A stretch of 57,092 nt of DNA from Chloroflexota bacterium (GCA_016234555.1 JACRBJ010000020.1:1-57092); one strand, 5' to 3'. Positions 1 to 8,992 are shown, counted from the first letter of the stretch. Made by a program: numbers and translations. Notes: a model not told the origin generated them from the sequence alone.

Positions 1-1
1 A

Positions 2-1468
2 GCCATCACCGCCGTCCCCGCCGCCACCATTGCGCGGATTGCCCGCGAGTACGCCACGTCCAAGCCCGCCGCGTTGGTTCAGGGCTACGGGATGCAGCGC
101 CGCGCCTATGGCGAGCAGGTTGTCCGCGCGGGCTGTGTGCTTGCCGCGATTTCGGGCAACGTGGGTATCTCTGGTGGCTGGGCAAGCGGATTGGGATTGC
201 AGGCGGAGGATGGTGGACCTCACTGGACTGTTTTCCCGCTGGGAGAGAATCCTGTCCGAGCGAGTATCCCCGTCTTTCTCTGGACTGAGGCTTGTTTGCG
301 CGCCCAAGCCTTGACCTCCGCTGAGGGCGTTCTCGGCGTGCCGCGCCTGCAAAATAACATCAAGTTGATTTACGCCGTCGCCACCAACTGCCTCATCAAC
401 CAGCATGCCGACGTGAACCGCTCCGCTGAAATTCTGCGCGACGAATCCAAAGTGGAGTTCATCGTTGTGCAGGATAATTTCCTCACGCCCACAGGCATGT
501 TCGCCGATATCATCCTGCCCGCCTGCACGCAGTTCGAAACCTGGGGCGTCGAAGACGGCTGGAAGTATGGCGACGAAGTGATTCTGCAACCCAAACTGGT
601 CGAACCGCCTGGCGAGTCAAAATCCGATTACCAAATCTGCGCCGACCTCGCCGAACGCTTGGGCATCCGCGAAGCCTTCACTGAAAACCGCGACGAAAAA
701 GATTGGGTGGATTATTGTTTACAGGTTTTCAGGTCAACGCGTTTTCCTGAGTTGCCGACTCTCGATGAGTTCATCGAAAAGAATCTCGGCGCGTATTCCC
801 AGCCTGTCACCAATCCAAAAATTGCCTTCGCCGATTTCCGCGCCGACCCGACGAAACATCCGCTCAACACACCCAGCGGCAAAATCGAAATCTTCTCCAA
901 AAAACTGCACGACATGGGCAACCCCAACGAAATCCCCGCCGTGCCGAAATATGTACAAGAGTGGGAACACCCCTTTACCACAGAGAACACAGAGAGCACG
1001 GAGGAAAAGAAATTAAAAACCTCTGTGGACTCTGTGCCCTCTGTGGTGAAAAAATATCCTCTGCAAGCCATTGGACATCACACTCTTGCGCGAGTCCACT
1101 CCACGCACGCCAACAACGACTGGCTGCAAGAGGCATTCCCGCAAAGAATCTTCATCAACCCGATTGACGCCGCCGCAAGAGACATCCACGATGGCGACCT
1201 TGTCCGCGTGTGGAATGAGCGCGGCGAGTTGGTTATCCCAGCCAGAGTCACTCCGCGTATTTTGCCTGGCGTAGTGGACATTCCGCAGGGTGCATGGTGG
1301 AAGCCTGACGCGGACGGCGTTGACTACGGCGGCTGTATCAACGTGCTCACGTCCCATAGATGGACTCCGCTGGCGTTTGGGTCCGCGCAGCAGACGATTA
1401 TGGTACAGGTGGAGAAGGTAGGGGCGAAGCATTGCTTCGCCCCTACGCCCATCCGAGGCGAAAAATGA
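2..1468 (+). CDS. Molybdopterin oxidoreductase (DMSO reductase family) catalytic subunit, 3' part
   Basis: Partial gene: the frame is open from base 2, so the N-terminal FeS and Mo-bis-MGD entry domains lie upstream of the window; 488 codons remain. Family features seen are the QGYGMQRRAYGEQ helix, the NCLINQHAD segment, ADIILPACTQFETWG (typical of molybdopterin-binding domain III) and a C-terminal dinucleotide-binding domain with AIGHHTLARVHSTHANN and DGDLVRVWNERGE. It would transfer electrons between a small substrate (DMSO, TMAO, a polysulfide or similar) and the FeS subunit encoded next; the substrate cannot be told from this part. Oddities: an imperfect palindromic repeat (977-1047) adds about 24 Thr/Glu/Lys/Ser-rich residues in frame, and a second palindrome (1418-1446) encodes most of the last 20 residues. 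The stop overlaps the next start as ATGA. Confidence 0.88.
   Translation, partial: AITAVPAATIARIAREYATSKPAALVQGYGMQRRAYGEQVVRAGCVLAAISGNVGISGGWASGLGLQAEDGGPHWTVFPLGENPVRASIPVFLWTEACLRAQALTSAEGVLGVPRLQNNIKLIYAVATNCLINQHADVNRSAEILRDESKVEFIVVQDNFLTPTGMFADIILPACTQFETWGVEDGWKYGDEVILQPKLVEPPGESKSDYQICADLAERLGIREAFTENRDEKDWVDYCLQVFRSTRFPELPTLDEFIEKNLGAYSQPVTNPKIAFADFRADPTKHPLNTPSGKIEIFSKKLHDMGNPNEIPAVPKYVQEWEHPFTTENTESTEEKKLKTSVDSVPSVVKKYPLQAIGHHTLARVHSTHANNDWLQEAFPQRIFINPIDAAARDIHDGDLVRVWNERGELVIPARVTPRILPGVVDIPQGAWWKPDADGVDYGGCINVLTSHRWTPLAFGSAQQTIMVQVEKVGAKHCFAPTPIRGEK
977..1047. repeat. Imperfect inverted repeat inside the oxidoreductase gene
   Basis: The left arm (977-1004) starts ACCACAGAGAACACAGAG and the right arm (1020-1047) ends CCCTCTGTGGT. 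The 28-nt arms pair with about five mismatches around a short A-rich loop. Arms built from CACAGAG units are typical of dispersed palindromic repeats. Here the element is read in frame (TTENTESTEEKK...SVVKK) without disrupting the downstream domain. Confidence 0.85.
1418..1446. repeat. Perfect palindromic repeat at the 3' end of the oxidoreductase gene
   Basis: Arms GTAGGGGCGAAGC (1418-1430) and GCTTCGCCCCTAC (1434-1446) are perfectly complementary around a 3-nt loop. The element encodes VGAKHCFAPTP, close to the protein's C-terminus, and ends 18 nt before the ATGA overlap with the next gene. Confidence 0.9.
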
Positions 1469-2883
1469 CCTACGCCTTCACCTTTGACTCAAGCGCCTGC
1501 TCTGGCTGCAAAGCCTGTCAGGAGGCGTGCAAGGATAAAAATAATTTGCCTGTCGGCGTGCTGTGGCGGCGGGTGATTGAGGTTTCGGGTGGGGGATGGC
1601 ATCCCGCCGTAGGGGCGGGGTCTCCCCGCCCTAATATTGTTGATGACGTCAACGGGGTTGGGGGACCCAACCCCTACGCGGTGTGGGAAAATACGGTTTT
1701 TGCCTACAACCTGTCCATTGCCTGCAATCATTGCGTACATCCCAAGTGCGCGGGAGTATGTCCTACGGATGCATATATCCACCGTTCCGATGGGATTGTT
1801 TACATTGACTCATCCAAGTGTATGGGATGTGGATATTGTTCATGGGCATGCCCGTACTCCGCTCCGCGCTACAACCCTGAACTTGGTCAAATGTCAAAGT
1901 GTAATTTCTGCTTTGATAACATCGACGCAGGATTGCCTCCATCATGTGTGGCGGCGTGTCCGATGCGGGTGCTCAACTTTGTGGAGGTGTCCACCCTGAG
2001 CGAAGTCGAAGGGCGAATGCAATTGTGGGGGTTACCCGCAAGCGAACACCCATTCCCTTTGCCAAATAACTCGCGCACGGAGCCGCATTTGGCGGTGAAA
2101 CCTCACAAGGGAATGAGCAACTCGCTGGAAAAGGCAATTGCCAATATCGAGGAGATCAGACCGAAGAAGCAGAAAAGTGAGGCTTCCCTGGTGGGGTTTA
2201 CTTTGCTGGCGCAAATGTCCGTTGGCATGGCTTGGGCAGGGCTGTGGATGACGGACTCGCTGCCCCTGATTCCATATTTGCTCATCGGTGTGTGTTTGGT
2301 GGTCGGCGGATTCTTTTCGTTTGCCCATCTCGGCGCGAAACGCAATGCGTGGCGCGCGTCGTTCCATTTGAAGAAGTCGTGGTTGAGCCGAGAAATTTTG
2401 ACCGCTGGCTTGTTTGGAGTGAGTTGGCTGGCGGGGATGTTTGTACCTGAAATGCGATGGGCCACATCCCTGTTGGGTGCAGCGTTCATTTATAGCATGG
2501 CACAAGTCTACCGACTACACGTCATGCCCACGTGGGATACATGGCGCACAACGGCGGGATTTTTCGTCACGGCGGCGCTGCTTGGGTATGTGGCGATGTC
2601 AAGTCTTTTGGGCGCAAAGTCAGGACGCGAAGCGTTTGTAGTCCTGGTATTGCTGGCTGTGGAATTGGCGATGATGCTCTCGGCGAAACCCAAAGCCGAA
2701 GGGGCAGCAATCAACTGGCGGATGGGGCTGAGCGCAGCGGCACTGCTCGGGGTGGGGACCATGCTCTTCGCGTGGAGTCCCTTTGGCGGGTGGATCAGTC
2801 CCGTTCTTTTCCTCATCGTATTGATTGAAGAAATCATCGGACGCGTCAAGTTTTACGAGGCTCTGCATCAGAAGGCGTTGTAA
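1465..2883 (+). CDS. Fused FeS electron-transfer subunit and membrane anchor (DmsB-DmsC-like)
   Basis: The start is ATG 1465, overlapping the upstream stop (ATGA); product 472 aa. The N-terminal half (about 1-200) has four cysteine clusters of a DmsB/NrfC-type four-[4Fe-4S] ferredoxin: CSGCKACQEAC, CNHCVHPKCAGVCP, CMGCGYCSWACP and CNFC...CVAACP. The C-terminal half (about 240-472) is hydrophobic with roughly eight membrane helices, like DmsC. The protein would pass electrons from quinol in the membrane to the molybdenum subunit, so B and C functions sit in one chain. Between the first and second cysteine clusters lies an in-frame palindromic element (1609-1677) encoding about 25 Gly/Pro/Val-rich residues. 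Assignment to the DMSO reductase type is good; the substrate is unknown. Confidence 0.9.
   Translation: MTYAFTFDSSACSGCKACQEACKDKNNLPVGVLWRRVIEVSGGGWHPAVGAGSPRPNIVDDVNGVGGPNPYAVWENTVFAYNLSIACNHCVHPKCAGVCPTDAYIHRSDGIVYIDSSKCMGCGYCSWACPYSAPRYNPELGQMSKCNFCFDNIDAGLPPSCVAACPMRVLNFVEVSTLSEVEGRMQLWGLPASEHPFPLPNNSRTEPHLAVKPHKGMSNSLEKAIANIEEIRPKKQKSEASLVGFTLLAQMSVGMAWAGLWMTDSLPLIPYLLIGVCLVVGGFFSFAHLGAKRNAWRASFHLKKSWLSREILTAGLFGVSWLAGMFVPEMRWATSLLGAAFIYSMAQVYRLHVMPTWDTWRTTAGFFVTAALLGYVAMSSLLGAKSGREAFVVLVLLAVELAMMLSAKPKAEGAAINWRMGLSAAALLGVGTMLFAWSPFGGWISPVLFLIVLIEEIIGRVKFYEALHQKAL
1609..1677. repeat. Compound GC-rich palindromic repeat inside the FeS-subunit gene
   Basis: Two nested hairpins: GGGCGGGG/CCCCGCCC (1613-1620 and 1624-1631) and GGGGTTGGG/CCCAACCCC (1654-1662 and 1666-1674). 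The element begins GTAGGGGCGGGG and ends AACCCCTAC. It is translated in frame as a Gly/Pro-rich insert between two cysteine clusters. Confidence 0.88.
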
Positions 2884-2918
2884 TCCAAGCCTGTCCGAGT
2901 TTGATGTAAAATTGGGGT

Positions 2919-3542
2919 GTGGACAAGCACAAGTACTACGTCGTTTGGAAGGGACGCAAGACAGGCATCTTCACGTCATGGGCGGAATGCGAAAAGCAGG
3001 TGAAGGGCTTCGTCGGCGCGCAATATAAAGCCTTTGGCAGCAGCCAGGAGGCGGAATCCGCCTTCCTCGCCAAATACGACGATTACAAAGGCAGGCCCGC
3101 TTCACACGGAAAATGGAAATTTGCGGAAGTCCAGCCCATCCTCCCGTCCATCTGTGTGGATGCGGCTTGCAGCGGCTCACCGGGCAAGGTGGAATATCGC
3201 GGCGTGATCACCGAGATGGGCGAGCAGATTTTTCACGCGGGTCCCTATGAGCAGGGGACGAACAATGTGGGAGAGTTCCTTGCCATCGTCCATGCGCTGA
3301 CCTGGCAGTTCAAGCACAATTCACATTGCCCCATTTACTCCGATTCAGAGAATGCCATCGCCTGGGTGATGAACGGCGTCTGCAAGACCAACCTCAAACA
3401 CACGCCAAAAAATGCCCTGCTCTTCGCCCTCATCCGCAGCGCGGAGAACTGGCTGGCTGAGAATGAACTTCCCGAAGATAAAATCCTGAAATGGGACACG
3501 GAACTGTGGGGGGAGATTCCTGCGGACTTTGGGAGGAAGTAA
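2919..3542 (+). CDS. rnhA: Ribonuclease HI with N-terminal viroplasmin-type RNA/DNA-binding domain
   Basis: GTG start; 207 aa. Residues about 4-48 (YYVVWKGRKTGIFTSW...KAFGSSQEAESAF) match the hybrid-binding viroplasmin domain of eukaryotic RNase H1 and some bacterial homologues. The catalytic domain has the carboxylates of the family: Asp in CVDAACSGSPG, Glu in GTNNVGEFLAI, Asp in IYSDSENAI and a last Asp in WDTELWGEIPADFG. It would cleave the RNA strand of RNA/DNA hybrids such as R-loops and primers. It starts 35 bp after the oxidoreductase operon and has no functional link to it. The GTG was chosen because the viroplasmin motif begins at once and no in-frame ATG precedes it. Confidence 0.9.
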   Translation: MDKHKYYVVWKGRKTGIFTSWAECEKQVKGFVGAQYKAFGSSQEAESAFLAKYDDYKGRPASHGKWKFAEVQPILPSICVDAACSGSPGKVEYRGVITEMGEQIFHAGPYEQGTNNVGEFLAIVHALTWQFKHNSHCPIYSDSENAIAWVMNGVCKTNLKHTPKNALLFALIRSAENWLAENELPEDKILKWDTELWGEIPADFGRK

Positions 3543-3938
3543 AAGCACAAAGGATGAGGGATGAAGGATGAAGGGTGAAAGCGGGAGAAGGAGCGAGTAA
3601 TAAGTGACGAGTAACGAGTGGCAGGTGGAAGAGAAAATCTCATGGATGAATTCTTGGGAAAATATGGGCGTGGAAACCTGTTGCCTAAATTTTGCCCAAA
3701 ACCCAGCCACAGATTTCACAGATGAGCACGGATTTTTCGAACCGATCAGTGAAAATCCGTGAAATCAGTGGCAGAGAAGGTGTTCAATGAGCCAATCGTC
3801 AATGGCTTGTAGGGTATTTGCACAAAAATTAGGTTGGCTGGTATTTACCGTTTCTGCCATGTAATTCCCTTCGCCAATCTCAAATTACCAATTACCAATC
3901 ACTACCCTCCCATGACTTAAGGGAGAGAAATACCCGCT
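3543..3938. repeat. Repeat-rich intergenic region
   Basis: No gene is supported here. It holds GGATGAAGGATGAAGGG-type units (3551-3580), GAGTAATAAGTGACGAGTAA-type units (3595-3620), a long hairpin element (3706-3772, listed separately) and AATTACCAATTACCAATCAC near 3884-3902. All are low-complexity or palindromic repeat types rather than coding sequence. Confidence 0.7.
3706..3772. repeat. Long hairpin repeat element
   Basis: Outer arms GCCACAGATTTCAC (3706-3719) and GTGAAATCAGTGGC (3759-3772) pair with one mismatch. Inner arms CACGGATTTT (3727-3736) and AAAATCCGTG (3752-3761) pair perfectly. The related string CGGATTAACACGGATTAG occurs again near 55414. Confidence 0.8.
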
Positions 3939-3971
3939 GTGGGGAGGGGGTATAATTTGCGGCACGGCGCT

Positions 3972-6569
3972 ATGCAAAACGATAACGGCATTCAAACCTC
4001 GCTCAAGGAAGCGACACAACTCTCGTCGGCTGTTTGGTCTGCCCTGGCGGAACGGGTTGGTGGTGTGTGGATGCTGCGCTCGGCTTACCATCTCAACAAA
4101 TCCGCGCAAAACGAGTTGATCAATTTCCTGGCGAGGCAGCCCATCGATGCCTGGTTGTGTGGGGCGCTTAGCGGGGGATACACCCGCTCCACATCCCTTC
4201 CCGAAGAAACCAACCTCGAAACCAAACGCCTCTTTGCCTTCCCCATTGGCGGGACCTCCCAAACCGTGCTGGTCGGCGCCGACAAACAATCACCCCAAGC
4301 CCAGCGGGTTTGGAAACTGACCGCCTCGCTGCTTCTGGGACATGCCGCCTCCCCCAGCCAACCCTTCCTGCCCGATGTGCAATCCGGTCTTGCCGCAGAC
4401 CTGCCCCTTGCCATCGGAAAGGTCCTGGGCGTGTTTGTGCAGTCGTCCGCGTGCCAGGGTGCCTGGATGGCAATCCGACGCGGCGAATCGCTGGATATTC
4501 TGGCTGAATGGAACGACCCCAAAGCCCGGGGCGTGTCGATGCTGATCGACGAGAATCCAATCCTCCGTCGTGCAAACCGCTCGCTGTCCGAGGTGGTCAT
4601 CACCCGCGCGCAGCCCAACTGGGACAACCTCCCCTATGGCTCGTTGAAGTCCGGGACGAAAGCCTGGGTCTGCCTGCCGCTGGTGATTGGTCAACGGCTG
4701 ATCGGGCTGGTTGCGCTCTGGCGGCAGACGGAATTTTCGCGCGGCGAGCTGGGACAACTGCGTGAGATGGCGGCGCAGGTTTCGCCTTCGGTGGAGGTGC
4801 TGGTCACCTTCTCGGAGATGGCGGCGCACCTGCGACGGCTTGGCTTGCTCAACGACTTCGTGCTGACGGTTTCGTCCGCCCAGAACTTGGATCAGATTGC
4901 GCGGCGCGTTTTTGGGCTGCTTTCCCGCGCTTTCAGTACCGAGTTGATTGCCCTCTTCCTGCGCTCCAGCGACGGGCGCGTGTTGCGCGACTATCACATG
5001 TTCGAGGGCAAGTTGAATGTGGTCAGCGTCTCGCTTGCGGAACATTCCATCCTGCCTGTGTTGAAGGAGGGACGCACGCGGCGCATTGTGGATACGCTGA
5101 AGGAGGGCTTCGTCCCATTGAACAAGGGCGCGCGCTCCATGCTGATCGTCCCCCTCAAATATCGCGGACAGGTGATCGGTGTGTTGATCATCGAAAACCT
5201 GCGCGCCGAAGCCTTCAGTCAGTACGACGAACATTTGATGGTGGTCATCACCAGCCACCTTGCGGGACTGATCGAGTACACCCGCCTGCGCGAGGAAGCC
5301 GAGGGACGCGCCCGCAGCCTCGGCTTGATCCATGAAGTGGTGCAGCAGGTCATCGGCTTGAACGACAAAAAGGAAGTGGGACACATCACAGCCGAACTCG
5401 TGGCGCAGTATTTCAAGTACGAACTGGCTGTCGTCCTGTTGAAGGACGACGAAGAGAAGTTCTCCATTCAGGGCATCGGCGGCACGCAATCCGAGACGGT
5501 GACGCGCGCGCTTGCGGGGCGCGATTTTCTCGCCAGTAACGGCATCACTGGGAGCGTATCCCAAACGGGGGAAAGCAAGCTGGTCAACGACACGCGGCAG
5601 GAAAAACTGTACGTCCCGATCAAAGGCTGGGAGGCGCGCTCCGAAATTTGCGTCGCCCTCAAGGACGGCGACAACATCCTCGGCATCATCGATGTGGAAA
5701 GCCGCGAGCAAAACGCATTCGGTCACAACGACCTGCTTTCCATCGAGTCGCTGGCGGGTATTCTCACCTCGGTCATCACCAGCGCCAACCAGTATCAGAG
5801 ATTGCAGGAGACCATCCGCCAGCTGCGCGAGATTGAGATAGAATTGAAAGCGCGCATGGAGGCGCAGCGCTCCGCGGAAAACCGCCTCATTCAGGCTGCC
5901 AAACTTGCCGCCGTCGGCGAAATGGCGGCGGGCATCGCCCACGAATTGAACAACCCGTTGACCACCGTCACGGGTTTTTCCGAATTGGTGCTGGAGGATT
6001 TGCCGCAGGATTTTTCCTACCGTACCGAATTGGAGATGGTCTCGCGGGAGGCGCATCGCGCCAGCGACGTTGTCCGCCGTCTGTTGGATTTCTCGCGCCA
6101 GGGTGAGCGTACCCGCATCCGCGCCAGCCTGAACGAGGTCGTCAATGACGTCATCGCGCTCACCCGCCACCTGATCCAGACCAACAAGGTCAACCTCACC
6201 CTCCAACTCGATGAAAACCTGCCTTGGGTTTCCATCGACCACAACCAGATGAAACAAGTCCTGCTGAACCTGATCCACAACGCATTGCAAGCCATGCCCA
6301 AAGGGGGAGAGATGTCAGTCGGCACCGGCACAGCCAGCCGTGAGGAAGGCGGCTGGGTCGTCATGTGGGTCCGGGATAGCGGGGTGGGCATTTCGCCCGC
6401 GGACCAAAATCGTGTCTTCGAGCCATTCTTCACCACAAAAGGAGATCGCGGCGGCACAGGCTTGGGGCTATCCGTCACCTACGGGATTGTCTCCGACCAC
6501 GGTGGAACCATCGAAATTGCAAGCGAGCCGAATCAAGGTTCCACCTTCACCGTCTGGCTGCCAACCTAA
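3972..6569 (+). CDS. Sensor histidine kinase with three GAF domains
   Basis: 865 aa from ATG 3972. There is no membrane segment, so it is cytoplasmic. After a poorly conserved N-terminal region come three GAF domains (about 140-275, 285-435 and 445-615), a coiled coil, a HisKA domain with the phospho-accepting His in GIAHELNNPL (about residue 657), and an ATPase domain with NLIHNALQAM (N box), DSGVGIS and GGTGLGLS (G boxes) and an F box. A TATAAT (3951-3956) lies just upstream of this ATG and no ribosome-binding site is seen; GTG 3939, which has GGGAGAG upstream, is an alternative start adding 11 residues. First gene of a plus-strand operon with the next kinase and the response regulator. Confidence 0.92.
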   Translation: MQNDNGIQTSLKEATQLSSAVWSALAERVGGVWMLRSAYHLNKSAQNELINFLARQPIDAWLCGALSGGYTRSTSLPEETNLETKRLFAFPIGGTSQTVLVGADKQSPQAQRVWKLTASLLLGHAASPSQPFLPDVQSGLAADLPLAIGKVLGVFVQSSACQGAWMAIRRGESLDILAEWNDPKARGVSMLIDENPILRRANRSLSEVVITRAQPNWDNLPYGSLKSGTKAWVCLPLVIGQRLIGLVALWRQTEFSRGELGQLREMAAQVSPSVEVLVTFSEMAAHLRRLGLLNDFVLTVSSAQNLDQIARRVFGLLSRAFSTELIALFLRSSDGRVLRDYHMFEGKLNVVSVSLAEHSILPVLKEGRTRRIVDTLKEGFVPLNKGARSMLIVPLKYRGQVIGVLIIENLRAEAFSQYDEHLMVVITSHLAGLIEYTRLREEAEGRARSLGLIHEVVQQVIGLNDKKEVGHITAELVAQYFKYELAVVLLKDDEEKFSIQGIGGTQSETVTRALAGRDFLASNGITGSVSQTGESKLVNDTRQEKLYVPIKGWEARSEICVALKDGDNILGIIDVESREQNAFGHNDLLSIESLAGILTSVITSANQYQRLQETIRQLREIEIELKARMEAQRSAENRLIQAAKLAAVGEMAAGIAHELNNPLTTVTGFSELVLEDLPQDFSYRTELEMVSREAHRASDVVRRLLDFSRQGERTRIRASLNEVVNDVIALTRHLIQTNKVNLTLQLDENLPWVSIDHNQMKQVLLNLIHNALQAMPKGGEMSVGTGTASREEGGWVVMWVRDSGVGISPADQNRVFEPFFTTKGDRGGTGLGLSVTYGIVSDHGGTIEIASEPNQGSTFTVWLPT

Positions 6570-6571
6570 TC

Positions 6572-8143
6572 ATGGAAACGCCTCAGATATTTGTCGTCGA
6601 CGATGAACCCGGCATAGCGCTCCTTTGCCATCGTCTCCTCACGCGCGCGGGCTATCGGGTGGAAACCCAAACCGACCCGCGTGAAGCCATCAACCATCTC
6701 AAGGAAAATAAAATAGACCTCCTGTTGGTGGACATCCGCATGCCCGAAGTGGACGGCTTCGAGGTCATCCAGCATGCCCAGCGCCTGCAACCCGACGCCG
6801 CCATGCTCATCATGACCGGTCACGGCACGGTGGAAACCGCCATCCGCGCCCTGCGTCAGGGAGTGGACGGATTGGTCCTCAAACCGTTCAGCAGGGGCGA
6901 CGAACTTGTGGATGCGGTCAAACTTGCCCTCGCCGACAGCCAGCAAAAAAGGGACGCCGCCCGCACGCACGCTCTGCGACCGCTGTTTTCCGTCACCGAG
7001 TCCCTGCTTTCGGAAACCCGCCGCGAGCCGCTCCTCGACCTCATCATCAGCGCCATCTGCGGGCATTTGCAGTGTTCCAACGCCGCCTGTCATCAACGCA
7101 TGGAGGATGGAGGTTTCTCGCAGCTTGCCTTTCGCGGGAAGGACTTGTCCAAGCCTTTTTTTGATTTGATGACTCGTGTGGACGCTTCCGCCGCTCCCTT
7201 GTTGATCAACGCTGGCGGACCCGGTGACCCCTCGCTGCGGAAAACCCTCTCCGACCTTGGGCTGGGCGCTGTTATTCTGGTGCCGATTCTCCGCCCGAAC
7301 CTTCGCATGGTCCTCTGCGCCGCCCGCGACGCCAAAGAGCCACCCTTCCGCGAGGCAGACCTGGAGTTGTTCCAGATCCTTACGCGGCAGGCAGCCGTCG
7401 CTTTGGAAAATTCCCGCCTATATGCCGAACAACTGGAATACGTCCGCAAGGTGGAGGAATCGCAGAAGGCGCTGCTTCAGGCTGAGAAGATGGCTGCCGC
7501 CGGACGCATGAGCGCGTCCATCGCGCACGAGGTCAACAACCCGCTGCAAGCCGTCCAGAACTGCCTGCACCTTGCCGGGCGCGAGGATTTGCCGCAGGAA
7601 AAGCGCGACGAATATTTCAGCCTTGCCCGCACCGAACTGGAGCGGCTGATCGTCACTGTCCGCCGCATGTTGGATTTCTACCGCCCCGGCGCGACCTCGC
7701 AGGAGGACGTCAACCTCGCGGAGATGCTGCAATATATTTTGAACCTGATGTCCAAGCAGTTCTCGGAATCGAACATCAAGGTGATCATCGACTTTCTTGG
7801 AACCATCCCAACCATCAAGGCGGTGGGAAGCCAGGTTCAGCAGGTGTTCATCAACCTGATCCTGAACGCCATGGACGCCATGCCCGAAGGTGGCATCCTC
7901 AATATCGCCATCCGTCCGCGGAAGAACGGCGTCGAGATCACGTTCCAGGACCAGGGCAAGGGAATCCCTGTGGAGGAACAGGCGAACATCTTCGAGCCTT
8001 TCTTCAGCACCAAGGACGGGGGCACTGGTTTGGGGCTGACAGTGAGTTACAATATAGTCACCGCGCATGGCGGAACGCTGGAACTGCTCCCCGAACGCGG
8101 ACCCGGCGCTTGTTTCCGTATCTTTTTACCGACAGGAGGATAA
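6572..8143 (+). CDS. Receiver-GAF-histidine kinase
   Basis: 523 aa; starts 2 bp after the previous stop. Residues 1-125 are a receiver domain (acidic pair 10-11, phospho-Asp 54 in LLLVDIRMP, Lys in LVLKPF). Then a GAF domain (about 135-290), HisKA with His about 319 in ASIAHEVNNPLQ, and an ATPase domain with NLILNAMDAM, DQGKGIP and GGTGLGLT. An N-terminal receiver on a kinase suggests input from another kinase, most simply the triple-GAF kinase upstream, so the pair may form a phosphorelay ending in the response regulator downstream. The relay is inference from gene order. Confidence 0.92.
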   Translation: METPQIFVVDDEPGIALLCHRLLTRAGYRVETQTDPREAINHLKENKIDLLLVDIRMPEVDGFEVIQHAQRLQPDAAMLIMTGHGTVETAIRALRQGVDGLVLKPFSRGDELVDAVKLALADSQQKRDAARTHALRPLFSVTESLLSETRREPLLDLIISAICGHLQCSNAACHQRMEDGGFSQLAFRGKDLSKPFFDLMTRVDASAAPLLINAGGPGDPSLRKTLSDLGLGAVILVPILRPNLRMVLCAARDAKEPPFREADLELFQILTRQAAVALENSRLYAEQLEYVRKVEESQKALLQAEKMAAAGRMSASIAHEVNNPLQAVQNCLHLAGREDLPQEKRDEYFSLARTELERLIVTVRRMLDFYRPGATSQEDVNLAEMLQYILNLMSKQFSESNIKVIIDFLGTIPTIKAVGSQVQQVFINLILNAMDAMPEGGILNIAIRPRKNGVEITFQDQGKGIPVEEQANIFEPFFSTKDGGTGLGLTVSYNIVTAHGGTLELLPERGPGACFRIFLPTGG

Positions 8144-8145
8144 CA

Positions 8146-8880
8146 ATGAAATCCAATATTCTGGTGGTCGACGATGAACCCGTTGCGAGGCAATCCCTGA
8201 CGGATATTCTCAAGCTCGAAGGACACAACGTCTCATCGGCTCCCAATGGGCAGGCGGCTGTCGAACATGTCCGCACGCATCCCATCGATTTGATGATCGT
8301 GGATTTGCGAATGCCCGGCATGGACGGTTTGGAGGTGGTGCAGGTGGTCAACCAGATTTCACCCGAAACCGAGGTGATTCTGCTGACCGCCTTCGGCTCC
8401 ACCGAGACAGCCATTCAGGCTTTGCGTTTGCGCATTCACGATTACCTTTTGAAGCCTGCCTCCCCCGCCCAGGTTATGGCAAGCGTGAAGAAGGGACTGG
8501 CGCGTCACGAGGCGAGGTCGCGTACAAGCGGCGCCGCCCTCAGTACCGAGGTGGACGAGACGGTGGAGGTCTTCTCCCTCAAGGATGGCACAACCGTCGA
8601 TCTTGCGCGCCGCCAGATCAAGCACAAGAACAAGGTGGAGCATCTCACGCCCGCCGAGGGCAGGCTGTTGCGGATTTTGATCGAGAACGAGGGCAAGGTC
8701 TTTTCCCACCGCGAGCTGGTCCTGCTGGTTCAGGGTTACGACACCTCCCAGCGCGAAGCTCCGGAGATCCTGCGTCCGCTGGTCAGCCGCCTGCGCCACA
8801 AACTCGACCAGTTCCCATCCCTCTCGGAGCGGGTGGTCAGTGTGCGTGGCACAGGATATTTATACGAGGGAAACAAATAA
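8146..8880 (+). CDS. OmpR/PhoB-type response regulator
   Basis: 244 aa. ATG 8146 follows a clear AGGAGGA site overlapping the end of the upstream gene. Receiver domain 1-120 (DD at 9-10, phospho-Asp 53 in IVDLRMPG, T in LLTAFGS, K in LLKPAS), then a winged-helix DNA-binding domain (about 150-240) with LTPAEGRLLRIL and LRPLVSRLRHKLD typical of Trans_reg_C. It is the likely output of the two kinases encoded immediately upstream and would bind promoter DNA as a phosphorylated dimer. Targets are not evident. Confidence 0.93.
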   Translation: MKSNILVVDDEPVARQSLTDILKLEGHNVSSAPNGQAAVEHVRTHPIDLMIVDLRMPGMDGLEVVQVVNQISPETEVILLTAFGSTETAIQALRLRIHDYLLKPASPAQVMASVKKGLARHEARSRTSGAALSTEVDETVEVFSLKDGTTVDLARRQIKHKNKVEHLTPAEGRLLRILIENEGKVFSHRELVLLVQGYDTSQREAPEILRPLVSRLRHKLDQFPSLSERVVSVRGTGYLYEGNK

Positions 8881-8945
8881 TAGAACTTTCGCTTTTATGG
8901 AGTCGAAGTCACCTGACTTCGGCAAGCAAAAGTCCTGAATAAATC

Positions 8946-8990
8946 AAAAGACCCCAAAGGCTGTTCAAAACCTTTGGGGTCTTCTTTCTT
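8946..8990. terminator. Bidirectional rho-independent terminator
   Basis: A 13-bp perfect stem, AAGACCCCAAAGG (8948-8960) with CCTTTGGGGTCTT (8971-8983), followed by a T-rich tract on the plus strand and by CTTTTGATTT on the minus strand. It separates the convergent kinase operon (plus) and sensor-array operon (minus). Confidence 0.9.
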
Positions 8991-8992
8991 CT

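Noticed and set aside
4290..6290. Long antisense open frames opposite real genes, for example 4290-6290, 12979-14073 and 22313-23542
   Set aside because: They lie opposite well-supported kinase and sensor genes, have no recognisable domains, and follow from codon bias in moderately GC-rich coding DNA.
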